Part shown: one piece after another, positions 63,723-64,000 of the stretch | Position numbering within the stretch: position 1 is the stretch's first letter | Layout: every line of letters begins with the position of its first letter | Source of the DNA: Paraburkholderia acidisoli | GTDB taxonomy: Bacteria > Pseudomonadota > Gammaproteobacteria > Burkholderiales > Burkholderiaceae | Direction of reading: 5' to 3' | DNA: 64,000 bases | NCBI RefSeq assembly: GCF_009789675.1 | Contig: NZ_CP046914.1 | Span: 310,001-374,000, forward strand | The notes under the pieces: model-generated | What the model saw: the letters and a program-made list of their open reading frames with translations, nothing else | Database searches by the model: none | Told to the model about the DNA's origin: nothing | Program-made: the position numbers and the translations under genes

Positions 63723-64000
63723 TCAGCGCGTGAGGCTCAATTCGCCGGGCGCGCCCGCGAGCGTGCGGTCCGGCCGGCAATTGACGATCATGATCGCGAG
63801 CGTCAGCACGTAGGGCGCGGCGTTGAAGAGGTAATAGCCGCTCGTCACGCCGATCGCCTGCAACGCCGGACCGAGCGCGCCCGCCGCGCCGAACAGCAGC
63901 GCCGCCCACAAGCAGCGCAGCGGCTGCCAGCGCGCGAAGATCACGAGCGCGACCGCCATCAGCCCCTGGCCGCTCGACAGCCCTTCGTTCCAGCTGCCCG
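63723..64000 (-). CDS. ABC transporter permease (BPD_transp_2), 5' end outside window
   Basis: The last ~92 codons of an inner-membrane permease; the frame is open through the right edge. Residues read GSWNEGLSSGQGLMAVALVIFARW, a segment typical of the second permease of BmpA/nucleoside-type ABC importers (features: EGLSSGQG), followed by hydrophobic helices (CLWAALLFGAAGALG, APYVLTLAIMIV). It ends 52 bases before the BiuH start. With the double ATPase downstream it makes an importer for a nucleoside-, ureide- or amide-like solute. The other permease and substrate-binding protein are expected beyond 64000. Confidence 0.88.
   Translation of the reverse strand, partial: GSWNEGLSSGQGLMAVALVIFARWQPLRCLWAALLFGAAGALGPALQAIGVTSGYYLFNAAPYVLTLAIMIVNCRPDRTLAGAPGELSLTR

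Noticed and set aside
62977..63909. Upstream extension of the ABC ATPase frame across biuH
   Set aside because: The ATPase domain begins shortly after ATG 62976; the extension overlaps biuH in another frame.

Overview
The window is GC-rich (about 65-68 %) chromosomal DNA with strong third-position GC bias, and the gene families point to a beta-proteobacterium of the Burkholderiaceae, most like Paraburkholderia, Caballeronia or Trinickia. Supporting markers are a hopanoid C-3 methylase (HpnR), a stand-alone second rpoN, a darcynin-family protein, small HTH-like and His-rich proteins common in that group, and quinone-dependent D-lactate dehydrogenase. The mixture of catabolic operons, transporters and LysR/GntR/RpiR/TetR regulators resembles a secondary chromosome. 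I saw no rRNA, tRNA, CRISPR array, phage module or complete insertion sequence. The genus is an inference.

Layout. 1-2270: 5'-truncated hybrid histidine kinase. 2275-7187: small Cys-rich protein, then a metal-uptake-like set (DUF2946, TonB-dependent receptor, PepSY protein). 7333-10790: Gly/Tyr-rich lipoprotein, SDR, sterol-desaturase-like protein, repeat-rich secreted protein. 10896-13319: EF-hand-like secreted protein followed by an OmpR/EnvZ-type two-component system with overlapping genes. 13511-20457: DUF4410 lipoprotein, dld, a LysR regulator sharing a 21-bp element with the dld promoter, hpnR, GntP permease. 20856-28259: UDG-DUF488 fusion, AtoE-like transporter, envelope proteins, phasin-like protein, universal stress protein. 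28260-32273: DHH phosphoesterase, solitary IS5-type transposase N-domain, DUF72, TetR with a divergent darcynin.

32428-34678 holds rpoN facing a BON-domain gene; both intergenic ends carry close matches to the sigma-54 promoter consensus, so rpoN is probably autoregulated. 34866-44549: aldo-keto reductase, the giant helicase Lhr, and a Zn/Cd P-type ATPase with a divergent CadR and a textbook MerR-type 19-bp-spacer promoter. 44627-52926: M20 peptidase, small membrane proteins, CMD protein, class III aminotransferase and C45 peptidase under an RpiR regulator with matching palindromic operators.

53027-58300 is a sugar/sugar-acid-like catabolic operon (split transketolase, 3-hydroxyisobutyrate-dehydrogenase-like enzyme, MFS symporter) with a divergent LysR. 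58356-64000 is a tightly coupled operon read leftwards from beyond the right edge: ABC permease, biuret-amidohydrolase-like BiuH, double-ATPase ABC subunit, formamidase, second isochorismatase, AtzH/HpxZ-like protein, GntR. It looks like an uptake-and-hydrolysis system for a ureide or amide nitrogen source and is the strongest candidate for an undescribed system here.

The most notable sequence-level signals outside genes are the paired sigma-54 promoters around rpoN, the RpiR operators, the LysR/dld repeats, and a 15-bp element (AGGCNGTTAGTTGCA) that lies just 3' of three unrelated minus-strand genes.
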